DNA of 64,000 bases from PALSA-894 sp963734185 (GCA_963734185.1 CAVTGA010000001.1:2914001-2978000); one strand, 5' to 3'. Shown: positions 51,190 to 62,391, counted from the first letter of the stretch. The notes: generated by a model not told the origin, from the sequence alone. Made by a program: numbers and translations.

Positions 51190-53418
51190 CTACGCCGCCT
51201 TGGCGGTCCGGCGCGGCGCGAAGCGGCCGTAGAACGTCTCGCCCTTGGCCGCCATGTCGGCAAGCAGCTTGTTGGGCTTGAAGCGTGCGCCGTGCTTCTT
51301 TTCGAGCCCCTTGCACAGCTCGACGAAGCGCTTGACGCCCATCATGTCGATGTAGGACAGCGTGCCGCCAGAATAGGGCGCATAGCCGAAGCCGAGGATC
51401 GAGCCGACATCGGCCTCGCGCACGTCGGTCAGCACCTTTTCCTCGAAGCAGCGCGCGGTCTCGAGCGCCTGGATCGCGAGCAGGCGGTGACGCAATTCCT
51501 GCACGTCGATCTTGTCGGGATCGAGCTTGACCGGCTGCAGCTCGACAAGGCCGGGCCATAGCCGCTTCGGGCCCGACTGCGGATAGTCGTAGAAGCCCTT
51601 GCCGTTCTTGCGTCCGTAGCGGCCGCGCTTCTCGACCATCTCCTCGAGCAGCGCCTTCTGGCGCGGATCGGCGCCGACCGCAGCGGGATCCTTCCCGGCC
51701 GCGACGGCATCGGCTTCGGTCGCCTTCAGGATCTTCCAGGCCAGATCGACCGCCACCTCGTCGTTGAGCGAAAGCGGCCCGACCGGCATGCCGGCCATGC
51801 GTCCGACATTCTCGACCATCGCCGCCGGCACGCCCTCGGTCAGCATCAGGTGGCCTTCGCGGATATAGGTGCCGACCACGCGCGAGGTATAGAAGCCGCG
51901 CGAATCGTTGACCACGATCGGCGTCTTCTTGATCGCGCGCACATAGTCGAGCGCGACCGCGAGTGCGGCATCACTGGTTTTTTTGGCCATGATGATCTCG
52001 ACCAGCATCATCTTGTCGACCGGCGAGAAGAAATGGATGCCGATGAAATTCGCCGGGCGCTTGGACTCCTCGGCGAGCGAGGTGATCGGCAAGGTCGAGG
52101 TGTTGGAGCCGAACACGGCCTTCTCGCCGATGACGGCTTCGGTCTTGGCGATGGCCTCGGCCTTCACCTTGCGGTCCTCGAACACCGCCTCGACGACGAG
52201 ATCGACGTCCTTGAGCAGGCCGTAGTCCGCGGTCGGCGTGATGCGGGCGAGCAATGCGGTCGCATCCTCCTGGCGGGCGCGCCCTTTCTTGACCTGGTCG
52301 CCGATCAGCTTCTCGGCATGCGCCTTGCCCTTGTCGGCGGAGGCCTGGTCGCGGTCGATGAGCACCACGTCAAGGCCCGCCTGCGCCGTGACGTAGGCGA
52401 TGCCGGCGCCCATGAAGCCGGCGCCGAGGATGCCGACCTTCTTCAGGTTGGTCGGCGGGGTGCCGTCGGGCCGGCGCGCGCCCTTGTTCAGCTCCTGCAT
52501 CGAAACGAACAGGGTGCGGATCATGGCCGCCGCCTCGGGCGAACGCATGATCTTGGCGAAGTAGCGCGACTCGACACGCAACGCCGTATCCATCGGCAGC
52601 TGCAGGCCCTCGAACACCGCCTGCATAATGGCGCGCGCGGCCGGATAGTTGTCGAACGTCTCCTTGCGATAGAGCGCGTTCGCGGCCGGCCAGGTCATCA
52701 TGCCCATCTTCGACCACACCGGGCCGCCCGGCAGCTTGAAGCCGTCGACATCCCAGGGCTGCTTCGACTTCGGCGTGGTCTTGATCCAGTCCTTGGCGGC
52801 CTTGATCAGGTCGGCGGCGGGCACGACCGCGTCGATGAGTTTCAGCGCCTTGGCGCGGTCGAGGCGGAGCTGGTCGCCCTTGAGCAGGAGCTGGAGAGCG
52901 TCGACCGGCGCCAGCAAGCGCGCGATGCGCTGCGTGCCGCCGGCGCCGGGGAACAGACCGACCTTGATCTCGGGCAGGCCGAGGCGGGTCTTCGGGTTGT
53001 CAGAAGCGACGCGGTAGTGGCAGGCGAGCGCCATCTCGAAACAGCCGCCCATGGCGGTGCCGTTGATGGCCGCGACCCACGGTTTCCCGCAGGTTTCGAG
53101 CTTGCGGTAGACCTGGGAGAGCCCGCGGCTGCGCTCGAACACCATCGCGATTGCGGCGTCCTCGCCCTTCGACTTGAAGGTCGCCTCGTAGTCGTTGCGC
53201 TGCTTTTCCAGCATGGTCAGGTCGGCGCCGCCGCCGAACGTGTCCTTGCCGGACGTGACCACCGCGCCCTTGATCGCGGCGTCGGACGCGACCTTGTCGA
53301 CCAGCGTGTTGATCTCCTCGACGACCGAGAAGTCGATGACATTCATGGATCGCCCGGCCATGTCCCAGGTGATCAGCGCAATGCCGTCGGCGTCGACGTC
53401 GAATTTGAAATTGGCCAT
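51190..53418 (-). CDS. fadJ: 3-hydroxyacyl-CoA dehydrogenase/enoyl-CoA hydratase
   Basis: A 742-residue bifunctional enzyme of beta-oxidation. The N-terminal hydratase domain (1-190) has GGGADLTMLEKQ, and the two catalytic Glu in GGCFEMALACHYR and LPEIKVGLFPGAGG. The NAD-binding dehydrogenase domain begins near 325 (VGILGAGFMGAGIAY) and carries the catalytic His in NFIGIHFFSPVDKM. The length and lack of an extra thiolase or isomerase domain fit FadJ/FadB of this group. AAGGAG precedes the start. It is the last gene of the operon. Confidence 0.95.
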   Translation of the reverse strand: MANFKFDVDADGIALITWDMAGRSMNVIDFSVVEEINTLVDKVASDAAIKGAVVTSGKDTFGGGADLTMLEKQRNDYEATFKSKGEDAAIAMVFERSRGLSQVYRKLETCGKPWVAAINGTAMGGCFEMALACHYRVASDNPKTRLGLPEIKVGLFPGAGGTQRIARLLAPVDALQLLLKGDQLRLDRAKALKLIDAVVPAADLIKAAKDWIKTTPKSKQPWDVDGFKLPGGPVWSKMGMMTWPAANALYRKETFDNYPAARAIMQAVFEGLQLPMDTALRVESRYFAKIMRSPEAAAMIRTLFVSMQELNKGARRPDGTPPTNLKKVGILGAGFMGAGIAYVTAQAGLDVVLIDRDQASADKGKAHAEKLIGDQVKKGRARQEDATALLARITPTADYGLLKDVDLVVEAVFEDRKVKAEAIAKTEAVIGEKAVFGSNTSTLPITSLAEESKRPANFIGIHFFSPVDKMMLVEIIMAKKTSDAALAVALDYVRAIKKTPIVVNDSRGFYTSRVVGTYIREGHLMLTEGVPAAMVENVGRMAGMPVGPLSLNDEVAVDLAWKILKATEADAVAAGKDPAAVGADPRQKALLEEMVEKRGRYGRKNGKGFYDYPQSGPKRLWPGLVELQPVKLDPDKIDVQELRHRLLAIQALETARCFEEKVLTDVREADVGSILGFGYAPYSGGTLSYIDMMGVKRFVELCKGLEKKHGARFKPNKLLADMAAKGETFYGRFAPRRTAKAA

Positions 53419-53477
53419 TGATGTCTCCTTAGGCGGCTCAATACGGTTCGCCGGATTTGCGGGTGATGCTGATCTGT

Positions 53478-54686
<1,209 letters not shown>

Positions 54687-54713
54687 CGTATTCCTCCTGG
54701 TCCCGCGCGAACC

Positions 54714-55877
54714 TTACAGGCTTCGCGCAATGAGAAGCTTCATGATCTCGTTGGTGCCGGCGTAGATGCGCTGCACGCGGGCGTCGCGGTACATGCGCGA
54801 GATCGGATATTCGTCCATGTAGCCATAGCCGCCGAACAATTGAAGGCAGCGGTCGACGATTTTATTCTGCAGGTCGGTCAACCAGTATTTCGCCATCGAG
54901 GCGGTCACGGTATCGAGCTGCCTGCCGAGGTGGCGCTCGACGCAATGGTCGTGGAACACCTTGCCGATCGTCGCCTCGGTCTTGCATTCGGCGAGCTCGA
55001 ACTGCGTGTTCTGGAAGTCGATGATCGCCTTGCCGAACGCCTTGCGCTCCTTGACGTAATCGATGGTGAGGCGCAGCGCACGCTCCATCATGCCGACCGC
55101 CGCCGTACAAACGATGAGCCGCTCCTGCGGCAGGTCCTTCATGAGCTGGTAGAAGCCCTGGCCCTCCTCGGTGCCGAGCAGCGCCTCGGCGGGAAGCTTC
55201 AAGTCCTCGAAGAACAGCTCAGAAGTGTCGGCCCAGTCGAGCCCGAGCTTGTTCAGCTTGCGGCCGCGCCGAAACCCCGTCGCCTCGTCGGTCTCGATCA
55301 TCATCAGGGACGTGCCCTTGGCGCCGCCCGCCGGTTCGGTCTTGGCGACGACGATGATGAGGTTGGCGTGCTGGCCGTTGGTGATGAAGGTCTTCGAGCC
55401 GTTGAGCACGTAGCCGTTGCCGGACTTCCTTGCGCTGGTCTTGACGCCCTGCAGGTCGGAGCCGGTGCCGGGCTCGCTCATGGCGATCGCGCCGATCAAC
55501 TCGCCGGTCGCGAGTTTCGGCAGCCACTTCTTCTTCTGCTCGTTGGTGCCGTAGTTCAGGATGTAGGGTGCGACGATCCCCGAATGCAGCGGCGCGCCGA
55601 TCGAATCGAGGCCGGCGAGCGCGATCTCCCGGTTGATGATGGTCTCGTGCGCGAACGAGCCGCCGGCACCGCCGAATTCCTCCGGCATCGACGCACAGAG
55701 CAGGCCCGCCGCCCCGAGCTTGTCCCACGCGGAGCGCTCCATGATGCCGTCTTGCGTCCACTTCTCGACGTGCGGGACGAGCTCGCTGGCGAGGAAGCGC
55801 CGCGCCTGCTCCTCGAGCAGCACGAGATCCTCGGTCATCCAGGCGGGACGCGGTACGTTCAGGGCTTCCATCGTCAT
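54714..55877 (-). CDS. Acyl-CoA dehydrogenase (short/medium-chain type)
   Basis: A 387-residue FAD enzyme introducing the first double bond of acyl-CoA. It shows the FAD-binding sequences GAIAMSEPGTGSDLQGVKT and NGSKTFITNGQHANLIIVVA, the catalytic Glu region QLFGGYGYMDEYPISRMYRD, and IYAGTNEIMKLLIARSL at the end. Its start overlaps the stop of the next upstream acyl-CoA dehydrogenase gene by one base (TGATG), so they are co-translated. Confidence 0.95.
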   Translation of the reverse strand: MTMEALNVPRPAWMTEDLVLLEEQARRFLASELVPHVEKWTQDGIMERSAWDKLGAAGLLCASMPEEFGGAGGSFAHETIINREIALAGLDSIGAPLHSGIVAPYILNYGTNEQKKKWLPKLATGELIGAIAMSEPGTGSDLQGVKTSARKSGNGYVLNGSKTFITNGQHANLIIVVAKTEPAGGAKGTSLMMIETDEATGFRRGRKLNKLGLDWADTSELFFEDLKLPAEALLGTEEGQGFYQLMKDLPQERLIVCTAAVGMMERALRLTIDYVKERKAFGKAIIDFQNTQFELAECKTEATIGKVFHDHCVERHLGRQLDTVTASMAKYWLTDLQNKIVDRCLQLFGGYGYMDEYPISRMYRDARVQRIYAGTNEIMKLLIARSL

Positions 55878-57673
55878 CAGAACGCCTCGGCCGGCAGCGC
55901 CATCATGCTGTCGGCGCCCGCCTGGATGCGCTTCAGGTGCGTCGCGCTCTCCGGCAGCACGCGCTCCATGAAGTACTTGCCGGTGACGAGCTTGGACTTC
56001 ATGCGCTCCTCCGAGCCGTTGGCGCCGGCCTTGAGCTTGTCCTGCGCGGTCTTGGCCATCTGCGCCCACATGTAGCCGAACGCCACGAGCCCGAGCAGAT
56101 GCATGTAGTCGGTCGAGCCGGCGCCGGCATTGTCGGGCTTGGCGAGCGCATTCTGCATGAACCACATGGTGGCCTGCTGCAGATGGCCGAGCGCCTCGCC
56201 GAGCGGCGCGACATACGGCTTCATGGCGTCGTCGCCGGAATGCTCCTTCACGTAGGCGCCGACCTCGGCGAAGAACGCCGAGATGGCGCGGCCGCCGTCC
56301 TTGCCGAGCTTGCGCCCGACCAGGTCGAGCGCCTGGATGCCGTTCGCGCCTTCGTAGATCATCATGATACGCGCGTCGCGCACGAACTGCTCCATGCCAT
56401 GCTCGGCGATGTAGCCGTGCCCGCCATAGATCTGCTGCGCCAACACGGTGTTGGCGAGCCCATTGTCGGTCAGCACGCCCTTGAGCACCGGGGTCAGCAG
56501 ACCCATGTGGTCGTCGGCGGCCTGGCGCGCCTTCTCGTCGTCGGAGCGGCGCGCGACATCGGACATGAGCGCAGTCCACAACACCAGTGCGCGCGAAGCT
56601 TCGTTGAGCGCGCGGATGGTCATCAGCATGCGGCGCACGTCGGGATGCACGATGATCGGATCGGCCGGCTTGTCGGGCGCCTTGACGCCGGAGATCGAGC
56701 GGCCCTGCAGGCGCTCCCTGGCGTAAGCGGCGGCGTTCTGGTAGGCGACTTCGGAGATCGCGAGTCCCTGCACGGCGACGCCGAGCCGCGCCTCGTTCAT
56801 CATCGTGAACATGGCGTTGATGCCGCGGCTCTCCTGGCCGACGAGCCAGCCGGTCGCCGCATCGTAGTTGAGCACCGCGGTCGAGTTGCCGTGGATGCCC
56901 ATCTTGTGCTCGAGCGAGCCGCACATCACCCCGTTGCGCTCGCCGAGCGAGCCGTCCGGGTTGATCAGGAACTTGGGAACGACGAACAGTGAAAGACCCT
57001 TGATGCCGGCGGCCGCGCCTTCGGTGCGGGCGAGCACCATGTGGATGATGTTCTCGGCAAGATCGTGCTCGCCCGAGGAGATGAAGATCTTGGTGCCGGT
57101 GATCCGGTAGCTGCCGTCGGCCTGCTTGACCGCCTTGGTGCGGCAGAGCCCGAGATCGGTGCCGCAATGCGGTTCGGTCAGGTTCATGGTGCCGGTCCAT
57201 TTTCCGGACGTCATGCTCGGCAGGTAGATTTGCTTCTGCTCCGGCGTGCCGTGCAGCAGGATCGCGGCGATCGCGCCCTGCGTCAGTCCCGGATACATCG
57301 AGAACGAGATGTTGGCGCCGCCGAGGAACTCGTTGATGGTCACGGTGAGCATGCCGGGCAGGCCCTGCCCGCCATATTCGGCCGGCACCGAGATGCCCAT
57401 CCAGCCGCCGTCGGCATACTGCCTGTAGGCTTCCCTGAAACCCGTCGGCGTGGTGACGCTGCCGTCATCGTGGCGCTTGCAGCCCTCGATGTCGCCGACA
57501 CGGTTGAGCGGCTGAATCACTTCCTCGGCGAGCTTGGCGGCTTGCTGCAGGATGGCGTCGAGCACGTCGGGGGAAGCGTCGGAAAAACCGCGCAGGTTGC
57601 CGTAGCGCTCGATGCGGAACACATCGTTGAGCAGGAACTGCACATCTTCCACGGGCGCCTTGTAGATCGGCAT
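55877..57673 (-). CDS. Acyl-CoA dehydrogenase with long C-terminal extension
   Basis: A 598-residue acyl-CoA dehydrogenase of the type with an extra C-terminal domain (DUF-like acyl-CoA dehydrogenase C). The FAD-binding core has GTMNLTEPHCGTDLGLCRTK and SGEHDLAENIIH; the base region is QIYGGHGYIAEHGMEQFVRD. The extra part (from about residue 470) ends with KSKLVTGKYFMERVLPESAT. It precedes the shorter paralogue and follows the MerR gene by 48 bp. Confidence 0.94.
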   Translation of the reverse strand: MPIYKAPVEDVQFLLNDVFRIERYGNLRGFSDASPDVLDAILQQAAKLAEEVIQPLNRVGDIEGCKRHDDGSVTTPTGFREAYRQYADGGWMGISVPAEYGGQGLPGMLTVTINEFLGGANISFSMYPGLTQGAIAAILLHGTPEQKQIYLPSMTSGKWTGTMNLTEPHCGTDLGLCRTKAVKQADGSYRITGTKIFISSGEHDLAENIIHMVLARTEGAAAGIKGLSLFVVPKFLINPDGSLGERNGVMCGSLEHKMGIHGNSTAVLNYDAATGWLVGQESRGINAMFTMMNEARLGVAVQGLAISEVAYQNAAAYARERLQGRSISGVKAPDKPADPIIVHPDVRRMLMTIRALNEASRALVLWTALMSDVARRSDDEKARQAADDHMGLLTPVLKGVLTDNGLANTVLAQQIYGGHGYIAEHGMEQFVRDARIMMIYEGANGIQALDLVGRKLGKDGGRAISAFFAEVGAYVKEHSGDDAMKPYVAPLGEALGHLQQATMWFMQNALAKPDNAGAGSTDYMHLLGLVAFGYMWAQMAKTAQDKLKAGANGSEERMKSKLVTGKYFMERVLPESATHLKRIQAGADSMMALPAEAF

Positions 57674-57721
57674 CGTCTCCTCCTGGTCAATCCCCCGCCG
57701 CGGGGAACGCCAATCAAACGT

Positions 57722-58189
57722 TCAGGTCGTAGTTCCACGCGCGGCGAGCTTGTCCTTCACCGCGTCGCTCGCGCGCGTCAATTCCGCGACCACGCGATTG
57801 ATCTCGCCCTTCTGGCGCTCGAGGCGATCGATGCGCTCGCGGAATTTCGCCAGCGCGACCTTCAGCTGCGTGACCTGTCCGTCGCCGAGGTCGTACAGGT
57901 CGAGCATCTCGCGCACTTCTTCGAGCGAGAAGCCGACCGCCTTGCCCATCAGGACGTACCTCAGGCGAGCGCGGTCGCGGCGGCTGTAAAGCCGCTCCTG
58001 TCCGCGGCGCGCCGGGTCGACCAGGCCCTTTTCCTCATAGAAGCGCAGCGTACGGGCGCTGACGCCGAGCTGCTTGGTCAGGTCGCGGATGGTGAAGATA
58101 TCGGGGCCCGAGGTCTCGGCGTCGAAGCCGGCCACGAGGTCGTTTCCCATCGGTGGGCGATTGCCATTGGGCTGGTCGAGTTCGCTCAT
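57722..58189 (-). CDS. MerR family regulator of the acyl-CoA operon (LiuR-like)
   Basis: A 155-residue MerR regulator. A 30-residue N-terminal arm is followed by the winged helix (FTIRDLTKQLGVSARTLRFY), the EEKGLVDPARRGQERLY turn and a dimer coiled coil (about 105-150). There are no metal-binding Cys, as in the LiuR/PsrA-type regulators of branched-chain or fatty-acid degradation. The gene is first in the run MerR-ACAD-ACAD-thiolase-fadJ, so it likely controls this operon and itself through the palindrome at 58235. Confidence 0.9.
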   Translation of the reverse strand: MSELDQPNGNRPPMGNDLVAGFDAETSGPDIFTIRDLTKQLGVSARTLRFYEEKGLVDPARRGQERLYSRRDRARLRYVLMGKAVGFSLEEVREMLDLYDLGDGQVTQLKVALAKFRERIDRLERQKGEINRVVAELTRASDAVKDKLAARGTTT

Positions 58190-58234
58190 TGGCGCGCCCT
58201 GCGAGTGGATGAGTTCTCGGTCTTATATATCTAG

Positions 58235-58250
58235 TTTACGTAAACGTAAA
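58235..58250. promoter_or_regulatory. Palindrome TTTACGT-AA-ACGTAAA, LiuR-type operator
   Basis: Perfect 7-base arms TTTACGT and ACGTAAA around AA, 46 bp before the MerR gene. The sequence matches the known LiuR-type motif for MerR regulators of acyl-CoA and branched-chain amino acid genes. On the minus strand it is followed by a -10-like TATATA at about 58225-58230, so it lies in the promoter region. Confidence 0.75.
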
Positions 58251-58363
58251 GGTATCGGCCAAAAAAAAACCGCGACTGGACGCCGGAGCGACGGGGCCTC
58301 GAATTTTCCATTACCCAAGAAAGGCTTGGCCGCCCAGGCTGGCGCAGCTTGGAGGCCAAACCG

Positions 58364-58825
58364 TCAAACCCGGTCAAGGCCGGCAGCCTTGTCCGCAAGG
58401 CCCGCGTGCAGCCGGCGCAACTCGGAAAGCCCCTGTTCGAGCTCGGCCTTCTGCCGCTCCAACAGTTCGATCTGCTCCAGGCACTTCTCTCGGCTCAAAC
58501 GCAGGGTTTGGGCGTCGGCCTGCCCCTCCTCGACCGCGATCATGCGGCGGATTTCGCTCAGCGTGAAGCCGAGCCGCTTACCTTTCAGGATGAGCGCAAG
58601 GCGGTTGCAATCGGCGGACGAATAGAAACGGTTCTGGCCCGCGCGGCGCGGAGCGAGCAGGCCCTTGCTCTCGTAGAAGCGCAGCGTACGCAAGCTCACC
58701 CCGAACTCGCTCGCGAGTTCGCGGATGGTGGAGAAATTCTTGTTGGTTTCATCCCCCCGCTCGGCAGGGTCATGCGAACCGGCGGCCTGCGCAACGATGC
58801 GGTCCGCCGCAGAATAGGTCATCAT
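58364..58825 (-). CDS. MerR family regulator (second)
   Basis: A 153-residue MerR regulator, clearly related to the one at 57722 (FSTIRELASEFGVSLRTLRF, then YESKGLLAPRRAGQNRFYSS), but without shared spacing to an obvious target gene. It has the same kind of N-terminal arm and C-terminal coiled coil. ATG codons at 58825 and 58822 are the best starts, and neither has a clear ribosome site. It may control genes elsewhere or the oxidation operon together with the first. Confidence 0.85.
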   Translation of the reverse strand: MMTYSAADRIVAQAAGSHDPAERGDETNKNFSTIRELASEFGVSLRTLRFYESKGLLAPRRAGQNRFYSSADCNRLALILKGKRLGFTLSEIRRMIAVEEGQADAQTLRLSREKCLEQIELLERQKAELEQGLSELRRLHAGLADKAAGLDRV

Positions 58826-59309
58826 CGCTTGGTTCAATCCCAAAGGTCGGAGGTAACCCGCGTGGCGGGCATTTGTGCCGTCACATAGTGACGTGCCGCC
58901 CGAATTGCGAATAAGATGACGTTAGGTGAGCCGACATTACCGTAATCTCGATGGTAAATCCGACACCAGGACAATGGTTTCACATAGTACGCTGAAGTAA
59001 CGGCGACAGGATACTTGCGCGGCGCCGAATAGTATCAAATTACCACTCATCAATGCTTGCGGCTGCGTCCGGGACCTGCCCACGCGGCAGATCGCGGCGG
59101 GTGAGTCGCCAGCGGGCCGGCGCGCGCGCGGCAAGGAAAACCGCCGTAATCATCGCTGCTTAACGGCTTATTTACCCTAAAGCGGAAAAGTTGCGCCTGA
59201 CACTTCAGGACCGCGCCCGCCATCCACACGCTGTTTAAACGAGCGCCGGTTCCGCCAGGGGATCGCACGACCCTGCATCCCCGACCGTGCCGAGGCTGCA
59301 GGTGCGAGC
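58826..59309. other. 484-base gene-free stretch
   Basis: Contains the GTCAC-ATA-GTGAC palindrome (58880-58892) and otherwise no element that I can name. Parts of it (58900-59060) are more AT-rich than the genes. Confidence 0.6.
58880..58892. promoter_or_regulatory. Palindrome GTCAC-ATA-GTGAC upstream of the second MerR gene
   Basis: A perfect 5-bp dyad, 55 bp upstream of the start at 58825. It could be the operator of the second MerR protein. Confidence 0.45.
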
Positions 59310-62300
59310 ATGACATCAGGCGTTCCGTGGAATGGTACCGGGATCAGCCCGGAGTTGCGCGAGGTCGCGAACGAAGCCGCCAAGCGTTCCGGGCTTACGG
59401 TCGACGAGTGGATGAAGGCAGCGATCGCAGGTTCGGCCGCGCGCTCCGGGGTCGCGGCGGCGCCAGGCCCGCGGGCCGCACCGCCTGCAGCCGCGAAAGG
59501 CGAAGCACGGCCCGGCGAGGCATCGCGCGGATTGGCCGACGCCGTCGCCAAGCTGAATGAACGGCTCGACCAGATGATCGTTCGCAGCGGCCCGCGCCAG
59601 CAGCGCCCGAGCTCGATCGATCACGCGCTCGCCGCGCTTCGCGTGAGCCGGTCGGGACCGGCGGCAGCCCCAGCCGAGGCTTCGCTCGGTCTCGACAGCG
59701 CGGTCGCCGAAATCGCGGCACGCCAGCGTACCCTCGATGCGACTGCGCCCCTCACGGTCGAGGCTTTGCCGACCGCATCGGCACCGCCGATGGCACCCGG
59801 CCTGTCGGGGCTTGAACGCCACCTGCAACAGATCACCACGCAGATCGAGACGCTGCGCCGCCCATGCGGCGCCGAGCAGGCGATCGCCGGATTGCGGGTC
59901 GAGCTCAGCGGCATCGCCCGCGCGATCGAGCAAGCGCTGCCGGGGCATGCGCTCGCCGCACTGCAAAGCGAAGTACGCGCGCTTTCCGAGCGGCTCGACC
60001 GCGATCCCGGCTGTCACGCCGACCCGGGCCTTGCCGGCATCGAGCGCGGGCTTGCCGACGTGCGCGCAACCCTGCACGCGATGACGCCGGCGGAAAATCT
60101 CGCGGGCTTCGATCACGTGGTGAACGAGCTTTCGCGCAAGATCGACATGGTGGCGGCGACGACCCCGGCGCCGGAGACGCTGCGCAACCTTGAAATGGCC
60201 ATCGCCGAGCTGCGCCAGCTCGCGGGAAGCGTCGCTTCGGCCGACGCGCTCGCGGCGCTCGGGCGCGAGGTGCACGCGCTCGCCGCGCGCATCGACCAGG
60301 TCGCGGCTTCGGCCGCCGGCGCGAGCGGGCTCGAAACCCTCGCCCACCGCGTCGAAGCGCTCGCCCAGGCGCTCGAGGCGCACGGCGAACGCGCGGGCGT
60401 TCCGCAGCATGTCGAACTGCTGCTGCAGAACCTCTCCGACAAGCTCGAGCGCGTCCAGCCGAGCGAGCACGGTTCGCTCGGCGAGCTCGAGCAGCACATC
60501 GTCCGGCTCGCCGACAAGATCGAGGCCTCCGAACAGCAGGGCAGCGATCTCGGTTCCGTCGAGCGTACTCTCGCCGAACTGATGCAGCAGGTCACCGATG
60601 CGCGCGCCGAGGCGGTCGCGGCTGCCGAGCGGGTGGCACGCGCGGTAGCGACCGAAGGCGCCGGGTCCGGCACTGTCGAGCTCGATACGCTCAAGAACGA
60701 TCTCGCCGCGCTGCAGGCCAACCAGTCGCAGGCCGATCGCCGCACCCAGGATACCCTGGAGGCGGTGCACGACACGCTGGAGCGCCTGGTCGACCGCCTG
60801 GCCATGGTCGAGACCGATCTGCGCACGGAGCCGAAGCCTGCGCCGGCGGCGGCAACGCCGGCCATGGAGCCGCCGCCGGCGCAGCCCGCAGCCCCCGCCG
60901 CCAAACCGGCGCCGGCGCAGCGACGCGAACGTCCCGCCATCGATCCGGATCTGCCGGCCGACATGCCGCTCGAGCCCGGAACCGCTTCGTCGCGCGCACG
61001 CTCCGCCACGGCGGCCGAGCGCATCGCCGCCTCGCAGGCCGTCATCGGGGCGCCGGCGCGCGATCCTGCCGCCGAGCCTTCGGGCAAGGCCAATTTCATC
61101 GCGGCGGCAAGGCGCGCGGCACAGGCCGCCGCCAACGAGGCCATCGCACCGGCGGCGCCGCGGGCCGAGGAGCGCCTCGAGAACGAGGCGCCGACCAGCG
61201 TGATCGGCCGCTTCATGGCCAACCGCCGTCGCACGCTGATGATCGGGATCGGCGTGTTCGTGCTCGTGGTCGGCAGCTATCAGCTCATGGCCGTGATCGG
61301 CACATCCGAGCGTGCGCCGGAACCCCCGCGGGCAGCCCCGACCCAGTCGCGCACGCCGCCGGCCGCGCCGGTCGCGCCGTCCGTCAAGGTGTCGGCCAGC
61401 GAAACGCCGCCGCAGCCGGTCGCGCCAGCGGAAACGCCGACGGTTGCGCCTGCGCGGGACAACGCGCCGCCGGCGGCGGTCGCAGCGCCACCCGCACGCG
61501 AGATCACCGGCTCGGTGAAGCCGGGCCCGGTGGCGGTCGCAGCGGCGATACCGGCACCGACGGCGATCGAGCCGCCGCTCGCCCTGCAGGCGCCATTGGG
61601 CGACAAATTGCCGCCCGGCATCGGCGGGCCGGCGCTGCGCTCGGCAGCGCTTGCAGGCAATTCGGCCGCCGAATACGAGGTCGGCGTGCGCTTCGCCGAA
61701 GGGCGCGGCACGCCGGTCAACCTCGAGCTCGCCGCGCATTGGCTCGAACGGGCGAGCAACAACGGCCTGGCGCCGGCGCTCTACCGCCTGGGGAGCCTGT
61801 ACGAGAAAGGCCAGGGCGTGAGGAAGGACCTGGAGCGGGCGCGCAAGCTCTATGTCGCGGCGGCCGACAAGGGCAATGCCAAGGCGATCCACAATCTTGC
61901 CGTGCTCTATGCCGAGGGCATCGACGGCAAGCCGGACTACCGCGCGGCCGCGCAGTGGTTCCGCAAGGCCGCCGACCGCGGCATTGCCGATAGCCAATAC
62001 AATCTCGGTATCCTCTACGCCCGCGGCATCGGCGTCGATCAGAACCTGGCCGAGTCCTACAAGTGGTTCGCACTGGCCGCGGCCCAGGGCGACCAGGACG
62101 CCGGCAAGAAGCGCGACGACGTCGGCGGCCGGCTCGACCAGCAGTCGCTGGTCGCGGCACGGCTCGCGGTGCAGACCTTCACGGCCGACCCGCCGCCCGA
62201 GGACGCCATGAGCGTGAAAGCCCCGCCCGGCGGCTGGGACCGTACCGTGCCGGCCGCGGCGCCGCCGGCCAAGTCGAAGCCCGCAACGGTGCGGCGCAAG

Positions 62301-62315
62301 ACCGGCACGACCTGA
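59310..62315 (+). CDS. PodJ-like polarity protein with Sel1 repeats
   Basis: A 1001-residue inner-membrane protein. The N-terminal part (1-640) is cytoplasmic, rich in Ala, Leu and charged residues, with long coiled-coil-like stretches (for example 60-500) and a Pro/Ala-rich linker. One transmembrane helix lies at about 642-662 (LMIGIGVFVLVVGSYQLM). A periplasmic Pro/Ala/Thr-rich linker leads to three or four Sel1 repeats at about 770-930 (AEYEVGVRFAEGRGTPVNLE, ALYRLGSLYEKGQGV, AIHNLAVLYAEG, SQYNLGILYARGIGVDQN). This is the layout of the alphaproteobacterial PodJ localization factor, so a cell-pole or division role is likely. It stands alone. Confidence 0.82.
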   Translation: MTSGVPWNGTGISPELREVANEAAKRSGLTVDEWMKAAIAGSAARSGVAAAPGPRAAPPAAAKGEARPGEASRGLADAVAKLNERLDQMIVRSGPRQQRPSSIDHALAALRVSRSGPAAAPAEASLGLDSAVAEIAARQRTLDATAPLTVEALPTASAPPMAPGLSGLERHLQQITTQIETLRRPCGAEQAIAGLRVELSGIARAIEQALPGHALAALQSEVRALSERLDRDPGCHADPGLAGIERGLADVRATLHAMTPAENLAGFDHVVNELSRKIDMVAATTPAPETLRNLEMAIAELRQLAGSVASADALAALGREVHALAARIDQVAASAAGASGLETLAHRVEALAQALEAHGERAGVPQHVELLLQNLSDKLERVQPSEHGSLGELEQHIVRLADKIEASEQQGSDLGSVERTLAELMQQVTDARAEAVAAAERVARAVATEGAGSGTVELDTLKNDLAALQANQSQADRRTQDTLEAVHDTLERLVDRLAMVETDLRTEPKPAPAAATPAMEPPPAQPAAPAAKPAPAQRRERPAIDPDLPADMPLEPGTASSRARSATAAERIAASQAVIGAPARDPAAEPSGKANFIAAARRAAQAAANEAIAPAAPRAEERLENEAPTSVIGRFMANRRRTLMIGIGVFVLVVGSYQLMAVIGTSERAPEPPRAAPTQSRTPPAAPVAPSVKVSASETPPQPVAPAETPTVAPARDNAPPAAVAAPPAREITGSVKPGPVAVAAAIPAPTAIEPPLALQAPLGDKLPPGIGGPALRSAALAGNSAAEYEVGVRFAEGRGTPVNLELAAHWLERASNNGLAPALYRLGSLYEKGQGVRKDLERARKLYVAAADKGNAKAIHNLAVLYAEGIDGKPDYRAAAQWFRKAADRGIADSQYNLGILYARGIGVDQNLAESYKWFALAAAQGDQDAGKKRDDVGGRLDQQSLVAARLAVQTFTADPPPEDAMSVKAPPGGWDRTVPAAAPPAKSKPATVRRKTGTT

Positions 62316-62391
62316 CGGCGCATGCGGGAATGATCCCGCTCACGCCGTTGTTACGTCTTCGAGGCGCCGCGCACCGCCGCTCGGCCCCACA

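Noticed and set aside
59316..61997. 893-codon open frame antisense to the PodJ-like gene
   Set aside because: Arg/Ala-rich shadow of a high-GC gene, with no recognisable domain; the plus-strand protein has clear Sel1 repeats.
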